From the IMG/VR virus record IMGVR_UViG_3300005833_000026, positions 1 to 42,072 of that record: DNA of 42,072 bases, one strand, 5' to 3'. A program made the position numbers and the translations under genes. Positions 13,920 to 22,742 of the stretch are shown here, in pieces. The notes under the pieces were generated by a model. That model had not been told where the DNA came from and did no database searches. It was given only the letters and a program-made list of their open reading frames with translations. Source of the stretch: a virus. Within the stretch, counting starts at the first letter, position 1. The number at the start of each line of letters is the position of its first letter.

Positions 13920-15659
13920 GTGCCCGTAAATATAGAGGAACTCTGTCGCCAGCACCACAGGATCTGGGAACGCATGCTGCTAATGCGGTCGACCTGGCAG
14001 GAACTGGCCGACTACGAGGTTCCCCGCAAGGGCGACGTTGACCGGTCTAACTTCTGGACGCCCCGCAAGCAGACCGAGAAGATGTTCGACGAGACCGCTC
14101 CCCAGGCCGCCAGCGAGCTGGCTGCGGAGATGCAAGGAAACCTCACCAGCGCGGCTGCGAAGTGGTTTGGCCTGGTCATGAGCGACAAGGCGCTGCGCGA
14201 GGAGTCGATGTGGCAAGAGTGGCTGGAGAACTCGGCCCAGGCCATCTACGACGCCTATCAGAACTCGAATTTCGCCGAGGAGGTCCAGGAAGCCTACCTC
14301 GATCTCGTGGTCTTCGGAATCGCCGCCATTCTCATGGAGGAGAAGGACGATAGCGCGGCCAAGTTCTCGGGCTTCCGCTTCGAGGCCCTGGCTCTGGGTA
14401 GCTACGCCATTGACGAGGATCGAGATGGCATGGTGGATGTACTTCACAGGCGATTCCGACTCAGCGCCCGAGCCCTGGTTGACAAGTGGCCCATGGACGA
14501 CTGGGAGGGCAAGGATGAAGGTGCTCTCATCAGCGCCCGAAGCTCGTTCGCCTCCAAGCTGAGGAACGATCCATTCGAGATGATCGACGTGTGCCACGCG
14601 GTCTATCCTCGTCCCGAAGCGGACGAGGACTACGGCGGCCGGCGCCGGCGCCAGAAGAACAAGAAGTACGCGAGCTGCTACTTCCTCGAGGCCGAGAAGA
14701 TCATGTTGAACGAGGGAGGTTTCGATGACTTCCCCGCTCTGGTGCCGCGCTGGAGCAAGCACCCTGGCGAAATCTACGGCCGCGGCCCGGGCTGGTTGGC
14801 TCTTCCATCGACCAAGAGCCTGAACAAAGCGATCGAACTGGATTTCAAGTCCTGGGCGAAGGACCTCGATCCGCCCATGAGCGTGAAGGACCGCGGCGTC
14901 ATCGGCCGGGTGCGTACCTCGGCGGCGGCCGTCAACATCGTCCGGGTTGACGATGCGATCAAGCCGACCTTCGACCGCCGCACTTCGAGCTATCAGCCGA
15001 CCCAGATTCGGGTCGAGCGACTGGAGCGCAAGATCCAGAAATGCTTCTTCGTGGATCAATTCCAGTTGCCGGGAGGTGGGCCCTCCCCTGGTAGCCAGAA
15101 CACCTACATGACGGCCACCGAAACCGAGAAACGTTACGAGATCATGCAGCAGCTTCTTGGGCCGACCCTCGGCCGGCTCAAGTACGAACTCCACAAGCCC
15201 CTGGTCGAGCGGACTTTCCGGCGCATGGGTGCTCGTGGGGCGATCCCACCCATTCCCGAGGGCCTCAGAGCAGCTTTCCGCAACAGCCGGCAGCGCCCGC
15301 TCTACAGCGTGGTTTACGAAGGCCCGCTCGAGCGCGCGGCCCGCGCCTCGTCACTCCAGGCGATCAACCGGGCGTTGTCGGTCTCGCTGCCGATCATCCA
15401 GGCCAAACCCGAGACGATGGATGTGCTCAACGGCGACAACCTTGTGCGGGAAATCTTCCTGGCCTCTGGGACACCTTACGGAGTCCTTGAGGACAAGAAA
15501 TCCGTCAAGAAGAAACGAGACGAGCGCGCCGCGGCAATGAAGGCCGAGGCCGAACGCACCAGGTTGAACGAGATGGCCGGCGCGGCCGGACAGGCGGCCC
15601 CGATGGTGAAAGCTCTCCAAGGAGCAGGACAGAATGGCCAAGCGCCCCCAGGTCAGTAG
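13920..15659 (+). CDS. portal (head-to-tail connector) protein
   Basis: The 579 residues match the T7 gp8 / podovirus head-tail connector family in layout. The N-terminal helix HHRIWERMLLMRSTWQELAD is followed by YEVPRK and DETAPQAASELAAEMQGNLT. The central region has HPGEIYGRGPGWLALPSTK, and the C-terminal crown is Ala/Lys-rich. The family forms a dodecameric ring at one capsid vertex through which DNA passes. The GTG start abuts the previous stop. Confidence 0.9.
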   Translation: MPVNIEELCRQHHRIWERMLLMRSTWQELADYEVPRKGDVDRSNFWTPRKQTEKMFDETAPQAASELAAEMQGNLTSAAAKWFGLVMSDKALREESMWQEWLENSAQAIYDAYQNSNFAEEVQEAYLDLVVFGIAAILMEEKDDSAAKFSGFRFEALALGSYAIDEDRDGMVDVLHRRFRLSARALVDKWPMDDWEGKDEGALISARSSFASKLRNDPFEMIDVCHAVYPRPEADEDYGGRRRRQKNKKYASCYFLEAEKIMLNEGGFDDFPALVPRWSKHPGEIYGRGPGWLALPSTKSLNKAIELDFKSWAKDLDPPMSVKDRGVIGRVRTSAAAVNIVRVDDAIKPTFDRRTSSYQPTQIRVERLERKIQKCFFVDQFQLPGGGPSPGSQNTYMTATETEKRYEIMQQLLGPTLGRLKYELHKPLVERTFRRMGARGAIPPIPEGLRAAFRNSRQRPLYSVVYEGPLERAARASSLQAINRALSVSLPIIQAKPETMDVLNGDNLVREIFLASGTPYGVLEDKKSVKKKRDERAAAMKAEAERTRLNEMAGAAGQAAPMVKALQGAGQNGQAPPGQ

Positions 15660-15858
15660 GGACGAGGCTCGCGTAATCGAGGCCTACCGGAATTGCTTCA
15701 CCTCTCCGCTGGGGGCGATCGTACTTCAGGACCTGAAGGACTCGTTCTACCGGCAGCCCTACGGAAAAGACAGTCATGACACGGCTTTCCGCTGCGGCTC
15801 CTTCGAGGTGGTCCAGCGGATCCTCGACTTCCTGAAGGAAAGACAAGATGGCAACTGA
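15634..15858 (+). CDS. Bbp19-like phage protein
   Basis: The 74-residue product has VIEAYRNCFTSPLGAIVLQD, a DTAFRCGSFEVVQRIL segment and an acidic/basic tail. This is the pattern I know from the Bbp19 domain of Bordetella phage BPP-1 and relatives, where the gene also sits between portal and scaffold. Function unknown; a virion-assembly role is likely. It overlaps the portal 3' end by 26 bases and the scaffold start by 11. Confidence 0.8.
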   Translation: MAKRPQVSRDEARVIEAYRNCFTSPLGAIVLQDLKDSFYRQPYGKDSHDTAFRCGSFEVVQRILDFLKERQDGN

Positions 15859-16795
15859 AGCACCAGCCGCACCCACGGCAGCACCCAAACCAACCGGACC
15901 CACCAGCATGATGGCCATGGGGGACCTGGGCGATGGCGGAGACTCCGGGAGTAATCCCGACTCGCCGGCTACTCCAACGCCTCGTGCAACGCCTTCTGAC
16001 GCGCCTGCTGATCAGAGCGGCGACGCGCCTGCCCCTACGCCGAGCCTCGCGCCGGACGACTGGCGCACGGGCCTCGGTCCGGAGGAAGTGAAGCGGCTGC
16101 AGAAGTTCAAGAGCCCGCTGGACGTGGCCCGGAGCTACCTCGCGCTGGAGGGCAAGCTCGGTACCGCGGTCCAGATCCCGGGCCCCGACGCCAAGCCCGA
16201 GGATATCAAGGCATTCCACGTGAAACTCGGCGTCCCTGAGCGGGCCGAGGACTACAAACTTGACACCCCGCCCGAGGAGGCGGGCTGGTCCAAGACGTTG
16301 GAGGGTAAGGCCCGCCAGGCCTTCCATGAGGCCTATCTCACCCCCGAACAGGCCCAGAAGATGATCGACATTCACGTCAAGGTGGTCGAGGAGGAAGGCA
16401 TCGCCCTCGTCGAGGAGGGCAAGAGAAGCCTCCAGGCCCTCAGAAGCGAGTGGGGCCCGGACTTCAAGACGAAGTGGGACCTCGGCCAGCAGGCCATCGC
16501 CGATTTCTTCGGTAAGGAGGCGTTGCAGCTCCTGGCCCGGTCTCCCCTGGGAAACTCGGTCTCGTTCTTCAAATCGATGGCGGCACTAGGCGCCGAACTC
16601 AATGATGGCAGGATGGAACGTGGTGACGGACCCGTGTCCTACAAGGATCTGAAGACGGAACTCAACTCGATTCGCGGCGACCGGAAGGGCCCGTACTGGG
16701 ATGCGCGACACCCGCTGAACAAGTCATACGTGGACCGAGCGTTCGAGATCGAGCAGATCCTGACCGCGCAGGACGAAAGGAACGAGCGACCGTAA
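15848..16795 (+). CDS. capsid scaffolding protein
   Basis: The first ~70 residues are low-complexity Ala/Pro/Thr. The rest is helical and charged, including EEVKRLQKFKSPLDVARSYL and YLTPEQAQKMIDIHVKVVEE, with no enzymatic motif. These properties, the length (315 aa) and the position between portal/Bbp19 and major capsid identify a scaffold. It overlaps the upstream gene. The major-capsid promoter begins only 5 bases after its stop. Confidence 0.8.
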   Translation: MATEAPAAPTAAPKPTGPTSMMAMGDLGDGGDSGSNPDSPATPTPRATPSDAPADQSGDAPAPTPSLAPDDWRTGLGPEEVKRLQKFKSPLDVARSYLALEGKLGTAVQIPGPDAKPEDIKAFHVKLGVPERAEDYKLDTPPEEAGWSKTLEGKARQAFHEAYLTPEQAQKMIDIHVKVVEEEGIALVEEGKRSLQALRSEWGPDFKTKWDLGQQAIADFFGKEALQLLARSPLGNSVSFFKSMAALGAELNDGRMERGDGPVSYKDLKTELNSIRGDRKGPYWDARHPLNKSYVDRAFEIEQILTAQDERNERP

Positions 16796-16799
16796 GTAC

Positions 16800-16827
16800 T
16801 TGACATTATAGAAGTTTTGTAGATACT
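16800..16827 (+). promoter_or_regulatory. sigma70-type promoter for the major capsid gene
   Basis: TTGACA (16800-16805), 16-base A/T-rich spacer, GATACT (16822-16827). It lies immediately after the scaffold stop and is followed by a ~150-base untranslated leader. A separate strong promoter for the capsid gene matches its high copy need. Confidence 0.7.
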
Positions 16828-16835
16828 CTGAAGCC

Positions 16836-16976
16836 GTGGACAAACCCGAGAGGGTCCCACAAAGCCTGCTGGGGTATCCAGCCGCCAGAGATCCCGCGTG
16901 AGGGATCGAGGTAGGGCCCGGTTGTCGGACAACCCACCGCCATGACTGAAAACGGTCATAGCCGAGTGAGGTACTC
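16836..16976 (+). ncRNA. structured leader RNA upstream of major capsid gene
   Basis: Six consecutive stem-loops fill the leader. First, GTGG/CCAC enclosing ACCC-GAGA-GGGT with a GNRA-type loop (16836-16860). Then GCTGG/CCAGC (16868-16882), GATCCC/GGGATC (16890-16907) and GGTTG/CAACC (16920-16934). The fifth is ATGACTG/CGGTCAT with an AAAA loop (16942-16959). The last, GAGT/ACTC (16964-16976), exposes the GAGG Shine-Dalgarno in its loop. It may be a translational regulator, an mRNA stabiliser or a packaging/assembly RNA. No known family is assigned. Confidence 0.6.
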
Positions 16977-16978
16977 CA

Positions 16979-17845
16979 ATGTCCGACACAGTTACCCAAG
17001 CAAGGGTGCGGGCCTACCGCGCCAACATCATCATGCTTGCCCAGCAGAAGGGCTCGCGGCTGCAAGACAAGGTCACGGTCGAGAACCAGACCAGCGCCGA
17101 GCAGCTTTTCTTCGAGCGCATCGCCAAGACTGCCGCGGTCAAGAAGACCGTACGCCACGGCGACACCAGCCTCGTGAACACCCAGCACTCGCGTCGGCGC
17201 GTCACGATGGTCGATTACGAGTGGGCCGATCTGATCGACCGCCAGGACCAGATCCGCATGCTGATCGAGCCGACCTCAAAGTACGCCATCCAGGCGGTCT
17301 GGGCAATCGGACGATCCACCGACGACGAGATCATCGCCGCGATGAACGGAACGGCTTACACGGGTGTTGACGGAACCAGCACATCTGCCTTTCCGGCCGC
17401 TCAGAAGGTGGCTGTGGCCGGCAGTGGCCTGACTCTAGCCAAGCTCCTGGCCGCTCGAGAGATCCTCGGGACCAACGACGTGGATCCCGACGAGATGAGT
17501 TACATCGTCTACCGGCCGAAAGACCGGACGACGCTTCTGAACACCACCGAGGTGAAGAACGCCGACTACAACACGGTGAAAGCGCTGGTCAACGGGACCA
17601 TCGATTCCTTTCTCGGCTTCAAGTTCGTCCTCTCCAACCGGCTCATCACCTCGACCGATGCGAGTTCCATCGCCGTCATGGCCTGGAACCCCGAAGCGAT
17701 CGGCCTCATGATGGGGATCGAGCTCGATTCTCACATCGACGTTATGCCAGGTAAGTCCCACGCCACTCAGGTGGCCTGCTACGGATCATTCGGCGCCACA
17801 CGGATCCAGGACGAGTCAGTCGTCGAAATCTCCGTGACCGCGTAA
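16979..17845 (+). CDS. major capsid protein
   Basis: The 288-residue protein has an N-terminal arm, an RRRVTMVDYEWADLIDRQDQ core segment, AIGRSTDDEIIAAMNGTAYTG, a conserved-looking YIVYRPKDRTTLL and an IELDSHIDVMPGK C-terminal part. This is the pattern of the podoviral 'phage capsid protein' family that follows scaffold and Bbp19-like genes; the fold is presumably HK97-type. It has its own promoter and a structured leader. A decoration-type gene follows. Confidence 0.85.
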   Translation: MSDTVTQARVRAYRANIIMLAQQKGSRLQDKVTVENQTSAEQLFFERIAKTAAVKKTVRHGDTSLVNTQHSRRRVTMVDYEWADLIDRQDQIRMLIEPTSKYAIQAVWAIGRSTDDEIIAAMNGTAYTGVDGTSTSAFPAAQKVAVAGSGLTLAKLLAAREILGTNDVDPDEMSYIVYRPKDRTTLLNTTEVKNADYNTVKALVNGTIDSFLGFKFVLSNRLITSTDASSIAVMAWNPEAIGLMMGIELDSHIDVMPGKSHATQVACYGSFGATRIQDESVVEISVTA

Positions 17846-17863
17846 GGAAAGGAGGCAGATCCA

Positions 17864-18361
17864 ATGTCCGCTACTACGGTTACAGTCAACATCGGATACG
17901 GAGAACAAACCGCCCTCGTCCAGGGGAAGACCGGCCCCCAGAACCTTGGAGGCCTCAGGGTTGCCAACTTCAAGTTCACTGCCGACGGAACAGGAACGCT
18001 TGCGGCCACTCCAGTGGTGCAACTCCCCGCCGGTTCCCTTGTGATCTACCGACTCCTCTGCGGAGCCTACTCGTCCGACCAGGCGTCCTCGGCGACGCTC
18101 GACCTCGGATACGCCGCCCACACCGACGAGACCGGGACAGCGGTGAACGCGGCGGGCGACGTGATTCTCGACGGTTACGCCATCGACGCCACGGTGCAGG
18201 CTGCTCTTGCCGGCACCGGTACCAACGCTGCGAATCTTCCGCCCCTCAGACTCAACAGCCAGTCGGGGATCAACATCACCGCCACCGTCGCCGGTGGCAA
18301 TCTCACGTCCGGAGAGAACGTCCAGGGCTGGATCGTCTTCTCTGGCGGCACCGCGAACTAA
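17864..18361 (+). CDS. putative head decoration / minor capsid protein
   Basis: ATG 17864 follows AAAGGAGGCAGATCCA. The 165 residues are beta-rich and Gly/Ala/Thr-rich (LGGLRVANFKFTADGTGTL, VVQLPAGSLVIYRLL, SGINITATVAGGN), as in small decoration proteins directly downstream of major capsid genes. The assignment rests on position and composition. Its stop overlaps an AGGAGG placed before the hairpin that precedes the next gene. Confidence 0.65.
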   Translation: MSATTVTVNIGYGEQTALVQGKTGPQNLGGLRVANFKFTADGTGTLAATPVVQLPAGSLVIYRLLCGAYSSDQASSATLDLGYAAHTDETGTAVNAAGDVILDGYAIDATVQAALAGTGTNAANLPPLRLNSQSGINITATVAGGNLTSGENVQGWIVFSGGTAN

Positions 18362-18368
18362 GGAGGTC

Positions 18369-18390
18369 AAGGGGGGCTTCGGCCCCCCTT
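18369..18390 (+). terminator. UUCG-loop hairpin, terminator or SD-positioning element
   Basis: A 9-bp perfect stem AAGGGGGGC/GCCCCCCTT closed by a TTCG tetraloop. It ends only 5 bases before ATG 18396. It could attenuate transcription after the capsid genes. Alternatively, because AGGAGG lies at 18361-18366 just upstream, folding would bring it to 7 unpaired bases from the start codon. The two roles are not exclusive. Confidence 0.65.
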
Positions 18391-18395
18391 CCTAA

Positions 18396-19334
18396 ATGGC
18401 AGCCGACACATCGATTGTCCCGACCGGCTTCACGGTTGCCAGCGCCTTTTGCCAGTACGTCATCGGACGGGACAACGGGCTTCATGACGACGGAGTGCTC
18501 GCTGAGTTCTTCGAGCTTCAGCCGGCCCAGTATATCAACTCCACGACGGCAGAAGTGATGTTTCTGGCGCAGATCACCTCTCCTACCATCATCACGTTTC
18601 AAAGCAATTTTGGTTTCCAGGAAACTCCTCTGACCTATAATCTCGGGACGACGGTTTGCACCATCGATGCGATTTCGGTCGGTGATCGTCCCAATGTTCT
18701 GGTTCTTCAGAATGGAAACTCCAGCAGTTCGCATCAAAGGGGAAGATATGCCCCGTGGGGCCCTCCAGGACAAACAACACGGACTAGCGGTTGGTATTAT
18801 CTGGAGGCAGGTCGCAGCTTCAAGCTGACCTACACGGTAGCCGTTCGCGCTTTGGGTTTCTGGGGAGTCGACCTGGGGGACTGGACTGGAAACCTAGTTC
18901 TCAAGATCTACTACACCGACGCCACGACGGAGAATGTCCAGCTTCCGTACACCCTCGCCGACGAGGGTAAGGCTCCACAAGCGCAGTCGATGACCTATTT
19001 CGGTTTGGTGACGGCCAAGGACTTCGATCGCGTAGATTTCCTCAACTCGGCTCCAGGCTACGACATCTTTGGATTCGACAACTTCACGTCGGCTATCACC
19101 ACTCAGGTAAGTTTCCCGACGCCTCCTCCAGGGGCGCCTACCGTCGAGCCCCTTCCGCCCGGCAGCGCCTCGATCGCGTGCGGCCCCTCGCTGGGGCCTT
19201 CGGTCTGCTCCCAGTCCTGCCCCATCCCGGTCCCGACCTGGGTGCCGGTGGTCTATTCTGTTATCACCAGCGGGCAGCCGACCGGGCTCACGCTGTGCGG
19301 CCACTCTCTCGGCCGGCAACCAGTGGAGGCGTAG
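18396..19334 (+). CDS. hypothetical 312-aa virion-associated protein
   Basis: The N-terminal ~230 residues are beta-rich with a lectin/jelly-roll feel (WYYLEAGRSFKLTYTVAVRA, FWGVDLGDWTGNLVLKIYY, DIFGFDNFTS). The tail is Pro/Ser/Cys-rich (four Cys in SIACGPSLGPSVCSQSC and GLTLCG). The 'GYDIFGFDNFT' ending of the main domain resembles carbohydrate-binding/PEP-CTERM-type modules, but this is not decisive. No Shine-Dalgarno is near ATG 18396 except the one before the upstream hairpin. The stop abuts the tail tube A start. Confidence 0.6.
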   Translation: MAADTSIVPTGFTVASAFCQYVIGRDNGLHDDGVLAEFFELQPAQYINSTTAEVMFLAQITSPTIITFQSNFGFQETPLTYNLGTTVCTIDAISVGDRPNVLVLQNGNSSSSHQRGRYAPWGPPGQTTRTSGWYYLEAGRSFKLTYTVAVRALGFWGVDLGDWTGNLVLKIYYTDATTENVQLPYTLADEGKAPQAQSMTYFGLVTAKDFDRVDFLNSAPGYDIFGFDNFTSAITTQVSFPTPPPGAPTVEPLPPGSASIACGPSLGPSVCSQSCPIPVPTWVPVVYSVITSGQPTGLTLCGHSLGRQPVEA

Positions 19335-20183
19335 ATGGCTGACGTGGATCTTGCGAACCAGGCGCTCAACATGCTGGGCGAGGATGCGATCACGGCCTTG
19401 GCCGATACCACGCGGCGAGCTGTCCTCGTCAATCGCATGTTCGACCAGGTACGCAAAGCGACGCTCCAGGCCCATCCCTGGCGCGAGGCTCTGGTCCTGG
19501 CGACGCTCTACGCCTACACCGAGCCGACCGGCACGCTGACTCCAGGAACCGGGGCGACCACGGTCGGTACCACCGGAGTTACCTTCACGGCTTCCGTCGC
19601 CGTGCCGTTCACCACGACCCACTCCACCGGCGGCTGGCGCCTCTGGGGAGACGGCGTCGCCGGCAAGGCCACCATCACGGGGTTCTCCTCGACGACGCAG
19701 GTGACGGCCACGATCGATGAGGCGTTCGGCGGCACCACGGCCATAGCCACGGGTTCCTGGAGGCTCTACACGCCCGCGCCCGCGCACACGTGGGATTTCA
19801 TCATCGCTCGGCCCTCGGCGATGCTGAGGGCCTGGAAGATCAACGAAACACTCGGAAGTTTCTCCAGCCTTCTCTGGAGTCCCTTCAACGAGCCCAGCGG
19901 CCGGTTTGCCCGGATCGGCGACTCGATCTACACCTCGGACGACCAGATCGAGGTCGAGTACATCTCCGATCTGGCGACCACCAGTTTCGGGCCGCTGCTG
20001 ATCGACGCCTTCGTTGCGCATCTTGCCGCCAAGATCGCGGTTCCATTGACTAAAGACACGCCCAAGGCCATGGGTTTTCAGAAGATTTACCACGACATTC
20101 TCCAGGACTGCCGGACGCTCACCGACCAGGAGGCCACTCCAGAGGAGTTTGAGTCGAACGATCTGATCGACGTGAGGTTCTAG
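19335..20183 (+). CDS. tail tubular protein A (T7 gp11-like)
   Basis: N-terminal DLANQALNMLGEDAITALAD and RRAVLVNRMFDQVRKATLQA HPW are hallmarks of the T7 gp11 family, which forms the ring below the portal. At 282 residues it exceeds T7 gp11 (about 196). The extra is a ~90-residue Thr/Gly-rich Ig-like insert (about residues 58-145: TPGTGATTVGTTGVTFTASV ... ATGSWRLY). The C-terminal half resumes the family pattern (IEVEYISDLATTSFGPLLID). It abuts the next gene. Confidence 0.88.
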   Translation: MADVDLANQALNMLGEDAITALADTTRRAVLVNRMFDQVRKATLQAHPWREALVLATLYAYTEPTGTLTPGTGATTVGTTGVTFTASVAVPFTTTHSTGGWRLWGDGVAGKATITGFSSTTQVTATIDEAFGGTTAIATGSWRLYTPAPAHTWDFIIARPSAMLRAWKINETLGSFSSLLWSPFNEPSGRFARIGDSIYTSDDQIEVEYISDLATTSFGPLLIDAFVAHLAAKIAVPLTKDTPKAMGFQKIYHDILQDCRTLTDQEATPEEFESNDLIDVRF

Positions 20184-22742
20184 TTGTCCCTTCACACCAT
20201 CCAGACCGATTTCTCGGCGGGTACGGGAAGCCTCAAGCTCTCCGGGCGGATCGATCTCGAGAAGTACAAGCGGATGGCCAAGTGCATCCGCAACATGGTG
20301 GTGCAGCCCCAGGGCGGCGCGGCCAAGCGAGCGGGTACCTACTACATCGCCAAGGCCAAGTACGCGGACAAGAAGTGCCGGATGGAGCCCTTCGAGTACT
20401 CGACGACCGTCGCCTACATGCTGGAGGTCGGCTACCAGTACATCCGGTTCCATCAGAACCGTGCTCTTCTCCGCGTGGCGAGCTCGACGCCCGCGATCGT
20501 CGTCACCCTGGGGGCCGTCAGCGGTTACGGCGTGACGGCCACCGCCGGCTCCGCCTTCTTCACGTCGACCGAGATCGACCAGGAGCGCGAGATCACGCTC
20601 GGTATCGGCAAGGCCCGCATCCGGACGGTCAGCGATACCACTCACGCCGTGGTCGATATCATCACGGCCTTTGCCAGCATTACGCTCGGTTCGGGCCTTT
20701 GGACGATCACTGGGATCCCGGTGGAAGTGGTCACGACCTACACCGAGGCCGAACTGCCGGCCCTTGGCTTCGCCCAGCAGAACGACGTGATGTACATCAC
20801 CGAGGACAGCCACCCTCCGGCCAAACTGACGAGGGTGACGACTACTTCGTTCACTCTGGCCGACGTGGTTCTGAGCCCTCCTCCGACCTACGAGGCCGGG
20901 ATCGTCTTAGCTTTGACGGCGACCGACAAGATCACCATCGGGTCCAGCGGCGCGGTCGGTTTGGCCAGGACTCTCACCCTGGCCGGCGCTCACGGGACTC
21001 CGGGGGTACTCCTGGCATCTGACGTCGGTAGAACCTTGACGCATGGCACAGGAAGAGCCGTCATCGTTAGCGTCCTGTCAACGTCTAGCGGGACCGTCGA
21101 TGTCCAAACTGCATTCTCTGGATCTGGAGTCCTGACTTCTGGAAATGCCACCATCGGTCTCTCGCCCTACGCCCGCCTGGTGATCGAAAAGAAGGGGCCC
21201 GCCGGGATCCACGCCACCTTCAAGACGGCAGATCCCAACGACACCAGCCGGGTTGGCAACGTCTTCCCCAGCCTGGAGTGGGACGAGTTCGACGCCTTTC
21301 GCTCCACTGACGTGGGCAAGTACATCATCGGCCGGGAGGGCGTGGCGAAAATCTACTCCGTCACCAGCGCCAAAACTGTGGTCGTCCAGATCCTCAAGGC
21401 TTTCGAGAACGTCACCCAGGCCAATCTGAACGCTGAACAGGACGGCGACGTGGAGGCCGGTCCGTGGACCATCGGCGCGGGGCTCTGGACGATCGAGACG
21501 GAGACGTGGGACGCGACCCGAGGTTACCCTGCAGCCGTCTTCTTCCACGACCAGCGCCTGGGCTTCGTGGGATCGATCGCCGAGCCCGAGGCCGGATGGC
21601 TGTCGGTGACCGGAGATTACGAGAACTTCGGCGTGGGATCCAATCCCGACGACTCCGTCAAGTTCCTTATCACCTCGGGCAAGGCCAACCAGCTCCGGTG
21701 GGGACTTTCCTACACCAACCTACTTCTGGGCAGCCTCGGCTCGGAGCACATCGCCAAGGGAACGGGTATCGATGACCCGATCACGCCGACCTCGATCCAG
21801 ACCAAGGCCCAGTCGAAGGTAGGCTCCAGCACCACCGTCAAGGGCTTCATGGCCGAGAACATGGCCATCTATCTTCAGCGCGGCGACCAGAAGGTACGTG
21901 AGATCGAGTTCTCGCAGGAGCGGGATCGATACGAGTCTGGCGACCTCTCTCTGATCGCCGAGAACCTCTTCAACGGCTCCAAGCAACTGACCTACGGGAC
22001 CTATCTAGCCTCGCCCGATCCCTACCTCCTTTTCACGCGAAACGATGGGGCGATGGTGGTCTGCGCCTACAAACCCGCCGAGAACGTCCGGGCCTGGTCC
22101 GATTTCGTCACCGGACCGCTGCAGACCTACGCTGACGGCCAGTTCGAGTCGGTCGGCGTGATGTCCAACAACTGCGGCACGGGCGAGGAAGTCTGGGTCA
22201 GCGTCAAGCGCGTCCTGACCTCTGGTACCTACCGGTATATCGAGGTGTTCGACGGGCAGCTCAACACCGACTCGGCCTTCTACTACTCCGGGACGGCCGT
22301 TAACTCGATTGGGGGCCTGACCCACCTCAACGGAGAGACCATCTACGTCGTCGGCGACGGGACCACCGGCTACATGGTCGCCGTGTCCAACGGCACGATC
22401 ACGACAGCGGCGACCCACACGACGCTCGAGGGAGGCTTCAGCTACGGGGAGACGCTGACTCTCCACCGGCCGATCGTTTCCGACGCCAAGGGCCCGAGCC
22501 TTGGTAGGATCCTGAACCTCAAAGAAATCAAGCTCTTACTGCACTGCACCCGGGGCGACGTCAAGATCAACGGCGAGATCATCGGCTACGGTGAGGAGAC
22601 CCAGACCTACCCCTTCACGGGAGTGGTGCGGAACACCGAGATGGGTTTTGACCGGGACGGCGAGGTCTCGATCACCAAGTCCGATCCGTTCCCGCTGACG
22701 GTGTTGGCGACCGTCCTCTCGGTGGAGATGGAAGATGGCTAA
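20184..22742 (+). CDS. tail tubular protein B (T7 gp12-like nozzle)
   Basis: The 852-residue chain opens with TDFSAGTGSLKLSGRIDLEK and NMVVQPQGGAAKRAGTYYIA, diagnostic of the gp12/nozzle family, and contains FFHDQRLGFVGS and a KVREIEFSQERDRYESGDLS segment. At least two ~70-residue beta inserts interrupt the family core (about residues 105-180 and 250-330), similar in style to the insert in the tail tube A protein. The TTG start abuts the upstream stop. It overlaps the acetyltransferase gene by 8 bases. Confidence 0.9.
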   Translation: MSLHTIQTDFSAGTGSLKLSGRIDLEKYKRMAKCIRNMVVQPQGGAAKRAGTYYIAKAKYADKKCRMEPFEYSTTVAYMLEVGYQYIRFHQNRALLRVASSTPAIVVTLGAVSGYGVTATAGSAFFTSTEIDQEREITLGIGKARIRTVSDTTHAVVDIITAFASITLGSGLWTITGIPVEVVTTYTEAELPALGFAQQNDVMYITEDSHPPAKLTRVTTTSFTLADVVLSPPPTYEAGIVLALTATDKITIGSSGAVGLARTLTLAGAHGTPGVLLASDVGRTLTHGTGRAVIVSVLSTSSGTVDVQTAFSGSGVLTSGNATIGLSPYARLVIEKKGPAGIHATFKTADPNDTSRVGNVFPSLEWDEFDAFRSTDVGKYIIGREGVAKIYSVTSAKTVVVQILKAFENVTQANLNAEQDGDVEAGPWTIGAGLWTIETETWDATRGYPAAVFFHDQRLGFVGSIAEPEAGWLSVTGDYENFGVGSNPDDSVKFLITSGKANQLRWGLSYTNLLLGSLGSEHIAKGTGIDDPITPTSIQTKAQSKVGSSTTVKGFMAENMAIYLQRGDQKVREIEFSQERDRYESGDLSLIAENLFNGSKQLTYGTYLASPDPYLLFTRNDGAMVVCAYKPAENVRAWSDFVTGPLQTYADGQFESVGVMSNNCGTGEEVWVSVKRVLTSGTYRYIEVFDGQLNTDSAFYYSGTAVNSIGGLTHLNGETIYVVGDGTTGYMVAVSNGTITTAATHTTLEGGFSYGETLTLHRPIVSDAKGPSLGRILNLKEIKLLLHCTRGDVKINGEIIGYGEETQTYPFTGVVRNTEMGFDRDGEVSITKSDPFPLTVLATVLSVEMEDG

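Noticed and set aside
13980-15194. 404-aa leftward ORF
   Set aside because: Exact antisense shadow of the portal gene with Arg/Val/Gly-rich filler and no motif.
18894-20813. 639-aa leftward ORF
   Set aside because: It runs antisense to the tail tube genes; long antisense frames are expected with this G+C-rich codon use, and it shows no domain.
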